A stretch of 64,000 bases of DNA. Origin: Metellina segmentata (Eukaryota; Arthropoda; Arachnida; Araneae; Tetragnathidae). Below are positions 25,716 to 38,886 of this stretch, in pieces. Under the pieces are notes generated by a model. The model searched no databases. It was not told where the DNA came from and saw only the letters and a list, made by a program, of their open reading frames with translations. How positions within the stretch are numbered: the stretch's first letter is position 1; the number at the start of each line of letters is the position of its first letter. The stretch spans positions 1 through 64,000 of the forward strand of contig CANAIC010000161.1 of the NCBI GenBank assembly GCA_947359465.1. Direction: 5' to 3'. The translations under genes were made by a program, and so were the position numbers.

Positions 25716-26749
25716 TGACGTTTGATCATAAATACCTAAAAACAAAGTGAGGAATATTTGAAGGCAGTAGGGATTGCTTCGAAAATGGTTAGAAATATAC
25801 TTGTATGTTAGAGGGAGCATAGAGAGAAGTTACACATATTTAAGTAAACTATCGAATACTTCAAACTGCATCGAAACTTTACCTCTAAATACGAGTATAT
25901 TCCTGCTCCCTGTTCGATTCCTGGTCGTGGAGGGCATAAACGTTGTTAATCAGAACAACAAAGGAAAAACATGCCTTTATTTGTTGTACTACAACAATTT
26001 ATTTATAGTATAGTAGTGTGGAGACAATGCTCTTAGAAAGAATGAAATTTAAACAGTCCATTCGACAACAGTTGAGTGAACAATAATGGAATGCAATAAA
26101 AACCATTCAAATGGCAACCAACAATTGAAATCTTTTGAATTGCAAAAGACTGAAATCTATTGATCGGTATAATAACAATCAAACAAGAATGGGAGGATCC
26201 GATAACAATGGAATCTTTTCTTATTCTTCCCCCATAACAATACCTTTGAACTGATTTTACAAAAGAGGGATAGTTGTTTCCACAGAACAAAGTGTTCTAA
26301 CAGTCATTTCAATTAATAATAACTCCAAGCATGTTAGCTGTGTTTATCGTTCTCTCTTCTCGTTGCATTCGACGGCTACGCCAACCGGGTACAACAAAAC
26401 TTTAAAAGGTAGTGTTTGACAATCAAGTTCAAATAGATGTTCTAAAATCGCACTTTACTTCCTTTAGGGGTTGGACCCTTTCATTTACCATTGGTGAATT
26501 GTTGTTGAATGTCAAAACCCCATTTTACTGGCTGCCTGCGAATAAATATCAAAGGGGGTACTTTTCACAACTATCTCGGACCATTCATACTCACTTGAAT
26601 TCAATAACATTCCATCCAACTTTATTGCCTTCCTAATCACATTTTTCTCTCACTTATATGCATATTTTACTAGGATTCATCTATGGTAAATCGGAAATGT
26701 GTAAAAAAAACCCTCTTTCTTGCAAATAAAAATATAAAAAGTAAAAGTG

Positions 26750-26781
<32 letters not shown>

Positions 26782-26892
26782 GCACGTGGTGTTCCTAAGT
26801 GGTCACTCTCCCAGGTACTGAGCACATCCGAATGTGCTTATCTTTGGTGATCGAATGAGAACGGTAGAATTGACCATAATATGGCCGTTGGC
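26782..26892 (-). pseudogene. 5S rRNA-like sequence, copy 23
   Basis: A-type, 111 nt; the first A-type after a run of G-type copies. (TA)n tract 26753-26781 (29 bp). Next anchor 1,195 bp on. Confidence 0.72.
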
Positions 26893-27926
26893 TGACGTTT
26901 GATCATAAATACCTAAAAACAAAGTGAGGAATATTTGAAGGCAGTAGGGATTGCTTCGAAAATGGTTAGAAATATACTTGTATGTTAGAGGGAGCATAGA
27001 GAGAAGTTAAACATATTTAAGTAAACTATCGAATACTTCAAATTGCATCGAAACTTTACCTCTAAATACGAGTATATTCCTGCTCCCTGTTCGATTCCTG
27101 GTCGTGGAGGGCATAAACGTTGTTAATCAGAACAACAAAGGAAAAACATGCCTTTATTTGTTGTACTACAACAATTTATTTATAGTATACTAGTGTGGAG
27201 ACAATGCTCTTAGAAAGAATGAAATTTAAACAGTCCATTCGACAACAGTTGAGTGAACAATAATGGAATACAATAAAAACCATTCAAATGGCAACCAACA
27301 ATTGAAATCTTTTGAATTGCAAAAGACTGAAATCTATTGATCGGTATAATAACAATCGAACAAGAATGGGAGGATCCGATAACAATGGAATCTTTTCTTA
27401 TTCTTCCCCCATAACAATACCTTTGAACTGATTTTACAAAAGAGGGATAGTTGTTTCCACAGAACAAAGTGTTCTAACAGTCATTTCAATTAATAATAAC
27501 TCCAAGCATGTTAGCTGTGTTTATCGTTCTCTCTTCTCGTTGCATTCGACGGCTACGCCAACCGGGTACAACAAAACTTTAAAAGGTAGTGTTTGACAAT
27601 CAAGTTCAAATAGATGTTCTAAAATCGCACTTTACTTCCTTTAGGGGTTGGATACTTTCATTTACCATTGGTGAATTGTTGTTGAATGTCAAAACCCCAT
27701 TTTACTGGCTGCCTGCGAATAAATATCAGAGGGGGTACTTTTCACAACTATCTCGGACCATTCATACTCACTTGAATTCAATAACATTCCATCCAACTTT
27801 ATTGCCTTCCTAATCACATTTTTCTCTCACTTATATGCATATTTTACTAGGATTCATCTATGGTAAATCGGAAATGTGTAAAAAAAACCCTCTTTCTTGC
27901 AAATAAAAATATAAAAAGTAAAAGTG

Positions 27927-27976
<50 letters not shown>

Positions 27977-27977
<1 letters not shown>

Positions 27978-28087
27978 CACGTGGTGTTCCTAAGTGGTCA
28001 CTCTCCCAGGTACTGAGCACATCCGAATGTGCTTATCTTTGGTGATCGAATGAGAACGGTAGAGTTGACCATAATATGGCCGTTGGC
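27977..28087 (-). pseudogene. 5S rRNA-like sequence, copy 24
   Basis: G-type, 111 nt. (TA)n tract 27930-27976 (47 bp). Its unit shares private variants with copy 27. Next anchor 1,195 bp on. Confidence 0.72.
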
Positions 28088-29121
28088 TGACGTTTGATCA
28101 TAAATACCTAAAAACAAAGTGAGGAATATTTGAAGGCAGTAGGGATTGCTTCGAAAATGGTTAGAAATATACTTGTATGTTAGAGGGAGCATAGAGAAAA
28201 GTTACACATATTTAAGTAAACTATCGAATATTTCAAATTGCATCGAAACTTTACCTCTAAATACGAGTATATTCCTGCTCCCTGTTCGATTCCTGGTCGT
28301 GGAGGGCAGAAACGTTGTTAATCAGAACAACAAAGGAAAAACATGCCTTTATTTGTTGTACTACAACAATTTATTTATAGTATAGTAGTGTGGAGACAAT
28401 GCTCTTAGAAAGAATGAAATTTAAACAGTCCATTCGACAACAGTTGAGTGAACAATAATGGAATACAATAAAAACCATTCAAATGGCAACCAACAATTGA
28501 AATCTTTTGAATTGCAAAAGACTGAAATCTATTGATCGGTATAATAACAATCGAACAAGAATGGGAGGATCCGATAACAATGGAATCTTTTCTTATTCTT
28601 CCCCCATAACAATACCTTTGAACTGATTTTACAAAAGAGGGATAGTTGTTTCCACAGAACAAAGTGTTCTAACAGTCATTTCAATTAATAATAACTCCAA
28701 GCATGTTAGCTGTGTTTATCGTTCTCTCTTCTCGTTGCATTCGACGGCTACGCCTACCGGGTACAACAAAACTTTAAAAGGTAGTGTTTGACAATCAAGT
28801 TCAAATAGATGTTCTAAAATCGCACTTTACTTCCTTTAGGGGTTGGATACTTTCATTTACCATTGGTGAATTGTTGTTGAATGTCAAATCCCCATTTTAC
28901 TGGCTGCCTGCGAATAAATATCAAAGGGGGTACTTTTCACAACTATCTCGGACCATTCATACTCACTTGAATTCAATAACATTCCATCCAACTTTATTGC
29001 CTTCCTAATCACATTTTTCTCTCACTTATATGCATATTTTACTAGGATTCATCTATGGTAAATCGGAAATGTGTAAAAAAAACCCTCTTTCTTGCAAATA
29101 AAAATATAAAAAGTAAAAGTG

Positions 29122-29171
<50 letters not shown>

Positions 29172-29172
<1 letters not shown>

Positions 29173-29282
29173 CACGTGGTGTTCCTAAGTGGTCACTCTC
29201 CCAGGTACTGAGCACATCCGAATGTGCTTATCTTTGGTGATCGAATGAGAACGGTAGAATTGACCATAATATGGCCGTTGGC
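29172..29282 (-). pseudogene. 5S rRNA-like sequence, copy 25
   Basis: A-type, 111 nt. (TA)n tract 29125-29171 (47 bp). Next anchor 1,202 bp on. Confidence 0.72.
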
Positions 29283-30303
29283 TGACGTTTGATCATAAAT
29301 ACCTAAAAACAAAGTGAGGAATATTTGAAGGCAGTAGGGATTGCTTCGAAAATGGTTAGAAATATACTTGTATGTTAGAGGGAGCATAGAGAGAAGTTAC
29401 ACATATTTAAGTAAACTATCGAATACTTCAAATTGCATCGAAACTTTACCTCTAAATACGAGTATATTCCTGCTCCCTGTTCGATTCCTGGTCGTGGAGG
29501 GCATAAACGTTGTTAATCAGAACAACAAAGGAAAAACATGCCTTTATTTGTTGTACTACAACAATTTATTTATAGTATACTAGTGTGGAGACAATGCTCT
29601 TAGAAAGAATGAAATTTAAACAGTCCATTCGACAACAGTTGAGTGAACAATAATGGAATACAATAAAAACCATTCAAATGGCAACCAACAATTGAAATCT
29701 TTTGAATTGCAAAAGACTGAAATCTATTGATCGGTATAATAACAATCGAACAAGAATGGGAGGATCCGATAACAATGGAATCTTTTCTTATTCTTCCCCC
29801 ATAACAATACCTTTGAACTGATTTTACAAAAGAGGGATAGTTGTTTCCACAGAACAAAGTGTTCTAACAGTCATTTCAATTAATAATAACTCCAAGCATG
29901 TTAGCTGTGTTTATCGTTCTCTCTTCTCGTTGCATTCGACGGCTACGCCAACCGGGTACAACAAAACTTTAAAAGGTAGTGTTTGACAATCAAGTTCAAA
30001 TAGATGTTCTAAAATCGCACTTTACTTCTTTTAGGGGTTGGATACTTTCATTTACCATTGGTGAATTGTTGTTGAATGTCAAAACCCCATTTTACTGACT
30101 GCCTGCGAATAAATATCAAAGGGGGTACTTTTCACAACTATCTCCTCACTTGAATTCAATAACATTCCATCCAACTTTATTGCCTTCCTAATCACATTTT
30201 TTTCTCACTTATATGCATATTTTACTAGGATTCATCTATAATAAATCGGAAATGTGTAAAAAAACCCTCTTTCTTGCAAATAAAAATATAAAAAGTAAAA
30301 GTG

Positions 30304-30373
<70 letters not shown>

Positions 30374-30374
<1 letters not shown>

Positions 30375-30484
30375 CACGTGGTGTTCCTAAGTGGTCACTC
30401 TCCCAGGTACTGAGCACATCCGAATGTGCTTATCTTTGGTGATCGAATGAGAACGGTAGAATTGACCATAATATGGCCGTTGGC
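30374..30484 (-). pseudogene. 5S rRNA-like sequence, copy 26
   Basis: A-type, 111 nt. (TA)n tract 30307-30373 (67 bp). The spacer just to its left carries a 12-bp deletion at 30144/30145. Next anchor 1,232 bp on. Confidence 0.72.
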
Positions 30485-31519
30485 TGACGTTTGATCATAA
30501 ATACCTAAAAACAAAGTGAGGAATATTTGAAGGCAGTAGGGATTGCTTCGAAAATGGTTAGAAATATACTTGTATGTTAGAGGGAGCATAGAGAGAAGTT
30601 AAACATATTTAAGTAAACTATCGAATACTTCAAATTGCATCGAAACTTTACCTCTAAATACGAGTATATTCCTGCTCCCTGTTCGATTCCTGGTCGTGGA
30701 GGGCAATAAACGTTGTTAATCAGAACAACAAAGGAAAAACATGCCTTTATTTGTTGTACTACAACAATTTATTTATAGTATACTAGTGTGGAGACAATGC
30801 TCTTAGAAAGAATGAAATTTAAACAGTCCATTCGACAACAGTTGAGTGAACAATAATGGAATACAATAAAAACCATTCAAATGGCAACCAACAATTGAAA
30901 TCTTTTGAATTGCAAAAGACTGAAATCTATTGATCGGTATAATAACAATCGAACAAGAATGGGAGGATCCGATAACAATGGAATCTTTTCTTATTCTTCC
31001 CCCATAACAATACCTTTGAACTGATTTTACAAAAGAGGGATAGTTGTTTCCACAGAACAAAGTGTTCTAACAGTCATTTCAATTAATAATAACTCCAAGC
31101 ATGTTAGCTGTGTTTATCGTTCTCTCTTCTCGTTGCATTCGACGGCTACGCCAACCGGGTACAACAAAACTTTAAAAGGTAGTGTTTGACAATCAAGTTC
31201 AAATAGATGTTCTAAAATCGCACTTTACTTCCTTTAGGGGTTGGATACTTTCATTTACCATTGGTGAATTGTTGTTGAATGTCAAAACCCCATTTTACTG
31301 GCTGCCTGCGAATAAATATCAAAGGGGGTACTTTTCACAACTATCTCGGACCATTCATACTCACTTGAATTCAATAACATTCCATCCAACTTTATTGCCT
31401 TCCTAATCACATTTTTCTCTCACTTATATGCATATTTTACTAGGATTCATCTATGGTAAATCGGAAATGTGTAAAAAAAACCCTCTTTCTTGCAAATAAA
31501 AATATAAAAAGTAAAAGTG

Positions 31520-31605
<86 letters not shown>

Positions 31606-31606
<1 letters not shown>

Positions 31607-31716
31607 CACGTGGTGTTCCTAAGTGGTCACTCTCCCAGGTACTGAGCACATCCGAATGTGCTTATCTTTGGTGATCGAATGAGAACGGTAGAGTTGACCA
31701 TAATATGGCCGTTGGC
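31606..31716 (-). pseudogene. 5S rRNA-like sequence, copy 27
   Basis: G-type, 111 nt. (TA)n tract 31523-31605 (83 bp). Next anchor 1,187 bp on. Confidence 0.72.
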
Positions 31717-32750
31717 TGACGTTTGATCATAAATACCTAAAAACAAAGTGAGGAATATTTGAAGGCAGTAGGGATTGCTTCGAAAATGGTTAGAAATATA
31801 CTTGTATGTTAGAGGGAGCATAGAGAAAAGTTACACATATTTAAGTAAACTATCGAATATTTCAAATTGCATCGAAACTTTACCTCTAAATACGAGTATA
31901 TTCCTGCTCCCTGTTCGATTCCTGGTCGTGGAGGGCAGAAACGTTGTTAATCAGAACAACAAAGGAAAAACATGCCTTTATTTGTTGTACTACAACAATT
32001 TATTTATAGTATAGTAGTGTGGAGACAATGCTCTTAGAAAGAATGAAATTTAAACAGTCCATTCGACAACAGTTGAGTGAACAATAATGGAATACAATAA
32101 AAACCATTCAAATGGCAACCAACAATTGAAATCTTTTGAATTGCAAAAGACTGAAATCTATTGATCGGTATAATAACAATCGAACAAGAATGGGAGGATC
32201 CGATAACAATGGAATCTTTTCTTATTCTTCCCCCATAACAATACCTTTGAACTGATTTTACAAAAGAGGGATAGTTGTTTCCACAGAACAAAGTGTTCTA
32301 ACAGTCATTTCAATTAATAATAACTCCAAGCATGTTAGCTGTGTTTATCGTTCTCTCTTCTCGTTGCATTCGACGGCTACGCCAACCGGGTACAACAAAA
32401 CTTTAAAAGGTAGTGTTTGACAATCAAGTTCAAATAGATGTTCTAAAATCGCACTTTACTTCCTTTAGGGGTTGGATACTTTCATTTACCATTGGTGAAT
32501 TGTTGTTGAATGTCAAATCCCCATTTTACTGGCTGCCTGCGAATAAATATCAAAGGGGGTACTTTTCACAACTATCTCGGACCATTCATACTCACTTGAA
32601 TTCAATAACATTCCATCCAACTTTATTGCCTTCCTAATCACATTTTTCTCTCACTTATATGCATATTTTACTAGGATTCATCTATGGTAAATCGGAAATG
32701 TGTAAAAAAAACCCTCTTTCTTGCAAATAAAAATATAAAAAGTAAAAGTG

Positions 32751-32792
<42 letters not shown>

Positions 32793-32793
<1 letters not shown>

Positions 32794-32903
32794 CACGTGG
32801 TGTTCCTAAGTGGTCACTCTCCCAGGTACTGAGCACATCCGAATGTGCTTATCTTTGGTGATCGAATGAGAACGGTAGAGTTGACCATAATATGGCCGTT
32901 GGC
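32793..32903 (-). pseudogene. 5S rRNA-like sequence, copy 28
   Basis: G-type, 111 nt. (TA)n tract 32754-32792 (39 bp). Next anchor 1,222 bp on. Confidence 0.72.
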
Positions 32904-33936
32904 TGACGTTTGATCATAAATACCTAAAAACAAAGTGAGGAATATTTGAAGGCAGTAGGGATTGCTTCGAAAATGGTTAGAAATATACTTGTATGTTAGA
33001 GGGAGCATAGAGAAAAGTTACACATATTTAAGTAAACTATCGAATACTTCAAATTGCATCGAAACTTTACCTCTAAATACGAGTATATTCCTGCTCCCTG
33101 TTCGATTCCTGGTCGTGGTGGGCATAAACGTTGTTAATCAGAACAACAAAGGAAAAACATGCCTTTATTTGTTGTACTACAACAATTTATTTATAGTATA
33201 GTAGTGTGGAGACAATGCTCTTAGAAAGAATGAAATTTAAACAGTCCATTCGACAACAGTTGAGTGAACAATAATGGAATACAATAAAAACCATTCAAAT
33301 GGCAACCAACAATTGAAATATTTTGAATTGCAAAAGACTGAAATCTATTGATCGGTATAATAACAATCGAACAAGAATGGGAGGATCCGATAACAATGGA
33401 ATCTTTTCTTATTCTTCCCCCATAACAATACCTTTGAACTGATTTTACAAAAGAGGGATAGTTGTTTCCACAGAACAAAGTGTTCTAACAGTCATTTCAA
33501 TTAATAATAACTCCAAGCATGTTAGCTGTGTTTATCGTTCTCTCTTCTCGTTGCATTCGACGGCTACGCCAACCGGGTACAACAAAACTTTAAAAGGTAG
33601 TGTTTGACAATCAAGTTCAAATAGATGTTCTAAAATCGCACTTTACTTCTTTTAGGGGTTGGATACTTTCATTTACCATTGGTGAATTGTTGTTGAATGT
33701 CAAAACCCCATTTTACTGACTGCCTGCGAATAAATATCAAAGGGGGTACTTTTCACAACTATCTCGGACCATTCATACTCACTTGAATTCAATAACATTC
33801 CATCCAACTTTATTGCCTTCCTAATCACATTTTTTTCTTACTTATATGCATATTTTACTAGGATTCATCTATAATAAATCGGAAATGTGTAAAAAAACCC
33901 TCTTTCTTGCAAATAAAAATATAAAAAGTAAAAGTG

Positions 33937-34014
<78 letters not shown>

Positions 34015-34015
<1 letters not shown>

Positions 34016-34125
34016 CACGTGGTGTTCCTAAGTGGTCACTCTCCCAGGTACTGAGCACATCCGAATGTGCTTATCTTTGGTGATCGAATGAGAACGGTAG
34101 AATTGACCATAATATGGCCGTTGGC
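34015..34125 (-). pseudogene. 5S rRNA-like sequence, copy 29
   Basis: A-type, 111 nt. (TA)n tract 33940-34014 (75 bp). Next anchor 1,174 bp on; the spacing is shortened by a 13-bp deletion near 34364. Confidence 0.72.
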
Positions 34126-35146
34126 TGACGTTTGATCATAAATACCTAAAAACAAAGTGAGGAATATTTGAAGGCAGTAGGGATTGCTTCGAAAATGGTT
34201 AGAAATATACTTGTATGTTAGAGGGAGCATAGAGAGAAGTTACACATATTTAAGTAAACTATCGAATACTTCAAATTGCATCGAAACTTTACCTCTAAAT
34301 ACGAGTATATTCCTGCTCCCTGTTCGATTCCTGGTCGTGGAGGGCATAAACGTTGTTAATCAGAAACATGCCTTTATTTGTTGTACTACAACAATTTATT
34401 TATAGTATACTAGTGTGGAGACAATGCTCTTAGAAAGAATGAAATTTAAACAGTCCATTCGACAACAGTTGAGTGAACAATAATGGAATACAATAAAAAC
34501 CATTCAAATGGCAACCAACAATTGAAATCTTTTGAATTGCAAAAGACTGAAATCTATTGATCGGTATAATAACAATCGAACAAGAATGGGAGGATCCGAT
34601 AACAATGGAATCTTTTCTTTATTCTTCCCCCATAACAATACCTTTGAACTGATTTTACAAAAGAGGGATAGTTGTTTCCACAGAACAAAGTGTTCTAACA
34701 GTCATTTCAATTAATAATAACTCCAAGCATGTTAGCTGTGTTTATCTTTCTCTCTTCTCGTTGCATTCGACGGCTACGCCAACCGGGTACAACAAAACTT
34801 TAAAAGGTAGTGTTTGACAATCAAGTTCAAATAGATGTTCTAAAATCGCACTTTACTTCTTTTAGGGGTTGGATACTTTCATTTACCATTGGTGAATTGT
34901 TGTTGAATGTCAAAACCCCATTTTACTGACTGTCTGCGAATAAATATCAAAGGGGGTACTTTTCACAACTATCTCGGACCATTCATACTCACTTGAATTC
35001 AATAACATTCCATCCAACTTTATTGCCTTCCTAATCACATTTTTTTCTCACTTATATGCATATTTTACTAGGATTCATCTATAATAAATCGGAAATGTGT
35101 AAAAAAACCCTCTTTCTTGCAAATAAAAATATAAAAAGTAAAAGTG

Positions 35147-35188
<42 letters not shown>

Positions 35189-35189
<1 letters not shown>

Positions 35190-35300
35190 CACGTGGTGTT
35201 CCTAAGTGGTCACTCTCCCCAGGTACTGAGCACATCCGAATGTGCTTATCTTTGGTGATCGAATGAGAACGGTAGAGTTGACCATAATATGGCCGTTGGC
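35189..35300 (-). pseudogene. 5S rRNA-like sequence, copy 30 (1-nt insertion)
   Basis: G-type, 112 nt: an extra C in the run at 35217-35220 (CTCCCC for CTCCC). It lies in a stretch with many one-base indels, so this may be a sequencing error. (TA)n tract 35150-35188 (39 bp). Next anchor 1,221 bp on. Confidence 0.7.
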
Positions 35301-36337
35301 TGACGTTTGATCATAAATACCTAAAAACAAAGTGAGGAATATTTGAAGGCAGTAGGGATTGCTTCGAAAATGGTTAGAAATATACTTGTATGTTAGAGGG
35401 AGCATAGAGAAAAGTTACACATATTTAAGTAAACTATCGAATACTTCAAATTGCATCGAAACTTTACCTCTAAATACGAGTATATTCCTGCTCCCTGTTC
35501 GATTCCTGGTCGTGGTGGGCATAAACGTTGTTAATCAGAACAACAAAGGAAAAACATGCCTTTATTTGTTGTACTACAACAATTTATTTATAGTATAGTA
35601 GCTGTGGAGACAATGCTCTTAGAAAGAATGAAATTTAAACAGTCCATTCGACAACAGTTGAGTGAACAATAATGGAATACAATAAAAACCATTCAAATGG
35701 CAACCAACAATTGAAATATTTTGAATTGCAAAAGACTGAAATCTATTGATCGGTATAATAACAATCGAACAAGAATGGGAGGATCCGATAACAATGGAAT
35801 CTTTTCTTATTCTTCCCCCCATAACAATACCTTTGAACTGATTTTACAAAAGAGGGATAGTTGTTTCCACAGAACAAAGTGTTCTAACAGTCATTTCAAT
35901 TAATAATAACTCCAAGCATGTTGGCTGTGTTTATCGTTCTCTCTTCTCGTTGCATTCGACGGCTACGCCAACCGGGTACAACAAAACTTTAAAAGGTAGT
36001 GTTTGACAATCAAGTTCAAATAGATGTTCTAAAATCGCACTTTACTTCTTTTAGGGGTTGGATACTTTCATTTACCATTGGTGAATTGTTGTTGAATGTC
36101 AAAACCCCATTTTACTGACTGCCTGCGAATAAATATCAAAAGGGGGGTACTTTTCACAACTATCTCGGACCATTCATACTCACTTGAATTCAATAACATT
36201 CCATCCAACTTTATTGCCTTCCTAATCACATTTTTTTCTTACTTATATGCATATTTTACTAGGATTCATCTATAATAAATCGGAAATGTGTAAAAAAACC
36301 CTCTTTCTTGCAAATAAAAATATAAAAAGTAAAAGTG

Positions 36338-36409
<72 letters not shown>

Positions 36410-36410
<1 letters not shown>

Positions 36411-36520
36411 CACGTGGTGTTCCTAAGTGGTCACTCTCCCAGGTACTGAGCACATCCGAATGTGCTTATCTTTGGTGATCGAATGAGAACGGTAGAATTG
36501 ACCATAATATGGCCGTTGGC
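36410..36520 (-). pseudogene. 5S rRNA-like sequence, copy 31
   Basis: A-type, 111 nt. (TA)n tract 36341-36409 (69 bp). Next anchor 1,185 bp on. Confidence 0.72.
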
Positions 36521-37554
36521 TGACGTTTGATCATAAATACCTAAAAACAAAGTGAGGAATATTTGAAGGCAGTAGGGATTGCTTCGAAAATGGTTAGAAA
36601 TATACTTGTATGTTAGAGGGAGCATAGAGAGAAGTTACACATATTTAAGTAAACTATCGAATACTTCAAATTGCATCGAAACTTTACCTCTAAATACGAG
36701 TATATTCCTGCTCCCTGTTCGATTCCTGGTCGTGGAGGGCATAAACGTTGTTAATCAGAACAACAAAGGAAAAACATGCCTTTATTTGTTGTACTACAAC
36801 AATTTATTTATAGTATACTAGTGTGGAGACAATGCTCTTAGAAAGAATGAAATTTAAACAGTCCATTCGACAACAGTTGAGTGAACAATAATGGAATACA
36901 ATAAAAACCATTCAAATGGCAACCAACAATTGAAATCTTTTGAATTGCAAAAGACTGAAATCTATTGATCGGTATAATAACAATCGAACAAAGAATGGGA
37001 GGATCCGATAACAATGGAATCTTTTCTTATTCTTCCCCCATAACAATACCTTTGAACTGATTTTACAAAAGAGGGATAGTTGTTTCCACAGAACAAAGTG
37101 TTCTAACAGTCATTTCAATTAATAATAACTCCAAGCATGTTAGCTGTGTTTATCTTTCTCTCTTCTCGTTGCATTCGACGGCTACGCCAACCGGGTACAA
37201 CAAAACTTTAAAAGGTAGTGTTTGACAATCAAGTTCAAATAGATGTTCTAAAATCGCACTTTACTTCTTTTAGGGGTTGGATACTTTCATTTACCATTGG
37301 TGAATTGTTGTTGAATGTCAAAACCCCATTTTACTGACTGCCTGCGAATAAATATCAAAGGGGGGTACTTTTCACAACTATCTCGGACCATTCATACTCA
37401 CTTGAATTCAATAACATTCCATCCAACTTTATTGCCTTCCTAATCACATTTTTTTCTCACTTATATGCATATTTTACTAGGATTCATCTATAATAAATCG
37501 GAATGTGTAAAAAAACCCTCTTTCTTGCAAATAAAAATATAAAAAGTAAAAGTG

Positions 37555-37594
<40 letters not shown>

Positions 37595-37595
<1 letters not shown>

Positions 37596-37705
37596 CACGT
37601 GGTGTTCCTAAGTGGTCACTCTCCCAGGTACTGAGCACATCCGAATGTGCTTATCTTTGGTGATCGAATGAGAACGGTAGAATTGACCATAATATGGCCG
37701 TTGGC
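37595..37705 (-). pseudogene. 5S rRNA-like sequence, copy 32
   Basis: A-type, 111 nt. (TA)n tract 37558-37594 (37 bp). Next anchor 1,181 bp on. Confidence 0.72.
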
Positions 37706-38775
37706 TGACGTTTGATCATAAATACCTAAAAAACAAAGTGAGGAATATTTGAAGGCAGTAGGGATTGCTTCGAAATGGTTAGAAATATACTTGTATGTTA
37801 GAGGGAGCATAGAGAGAAGTTAAACATATTTAAGTAAACTATCGAATACTTCAAATTGCATCGAAACTTTACCTCTAAATACGAGTATATTCCTGCTCCC
37901 TGTTCGATTCCTGGTCGTGGAGGGCATAAACGTTGTTAATCAGAACAACAAAGGAAAAACATGCCTTTATTTGTTGTACTACAACAATTTATTTATAGTA
38001 TACTAGTGTGGAGACAATGCTCTTAGAAAGAATGAAATTTAAACAGTCCATTCGACAACAGTTGAGTGAACAATAATGGAATACAATAAAAACCATTCAA
38101 ATGGCAACCAACAATTGAAATCTTTTGAATTGCAAAAGACTGAAATCTATTGATCGGTATAATAACAATCGAACAAGAATGGGAGGATCCGATAACAATG
38201 GAATCTTTTCTTATTCTTCCCCCCATAACAATACCTTTGAACTGATTTTACAAAAGAGGGATAGTTGTTTCCACAGAACAAAGTGTTCTAACAGTCATTT
38301 CAATTAATAATAACTCCAAGCATGTTAGCTGTGTTTATCGTTCTCTCTTCTCGTTGCATTCGACGGCTACGCCAACCGGGTACAACAAAACTTTAAAAGG
38401 TAGTGTTTGACAATCAAGTTCAAATAGATGTTCTAAAAATCGCACTTTACTTCCTTTAGGGGTTGGATACTTTCATTTACCATTGGTGAATTGTTGTTGA
38501 ATGTCAAAACCCCCATTTTACTGGCTGCCTGCGAAATAAATATCAAAGGGGGGTACTTTTCACAACTATCTCGGACCATTCATACTCACTTGAATTCAAT
38601 AGCATTCCATCCAACTTTATTGCCTTCCTAATCACATTTTTCTCTCACTTATATGCATATTTTACTAGGATTCATCTATGGTAAATCGGAAATGTGTAAA
38701 AAAAACCCTCTTTCTTGCAAATAAAAATATAAAAAGTAAAAAGTGGCCATATATATATATATATATATATATATA

Positions 38776-38886
38776 GCACGTGGTGTTCCTAAGTGGTCAC
38801 TCTCCCAGGTACTGAGCACATCCGAATGTGCTTATCTTTGGTGATCGAATGAGAACGGTAGAATTGACCATAATATGGCCGTTGGC
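38776..38886 (-). pseudogene. 5S rRNA-like sequence, copy 33
   Basis: A-type, 111 nt. (TA)n tract 38749-38775 (27 bp). Next anchor 1,167 bp on. Confidence 0.72.
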
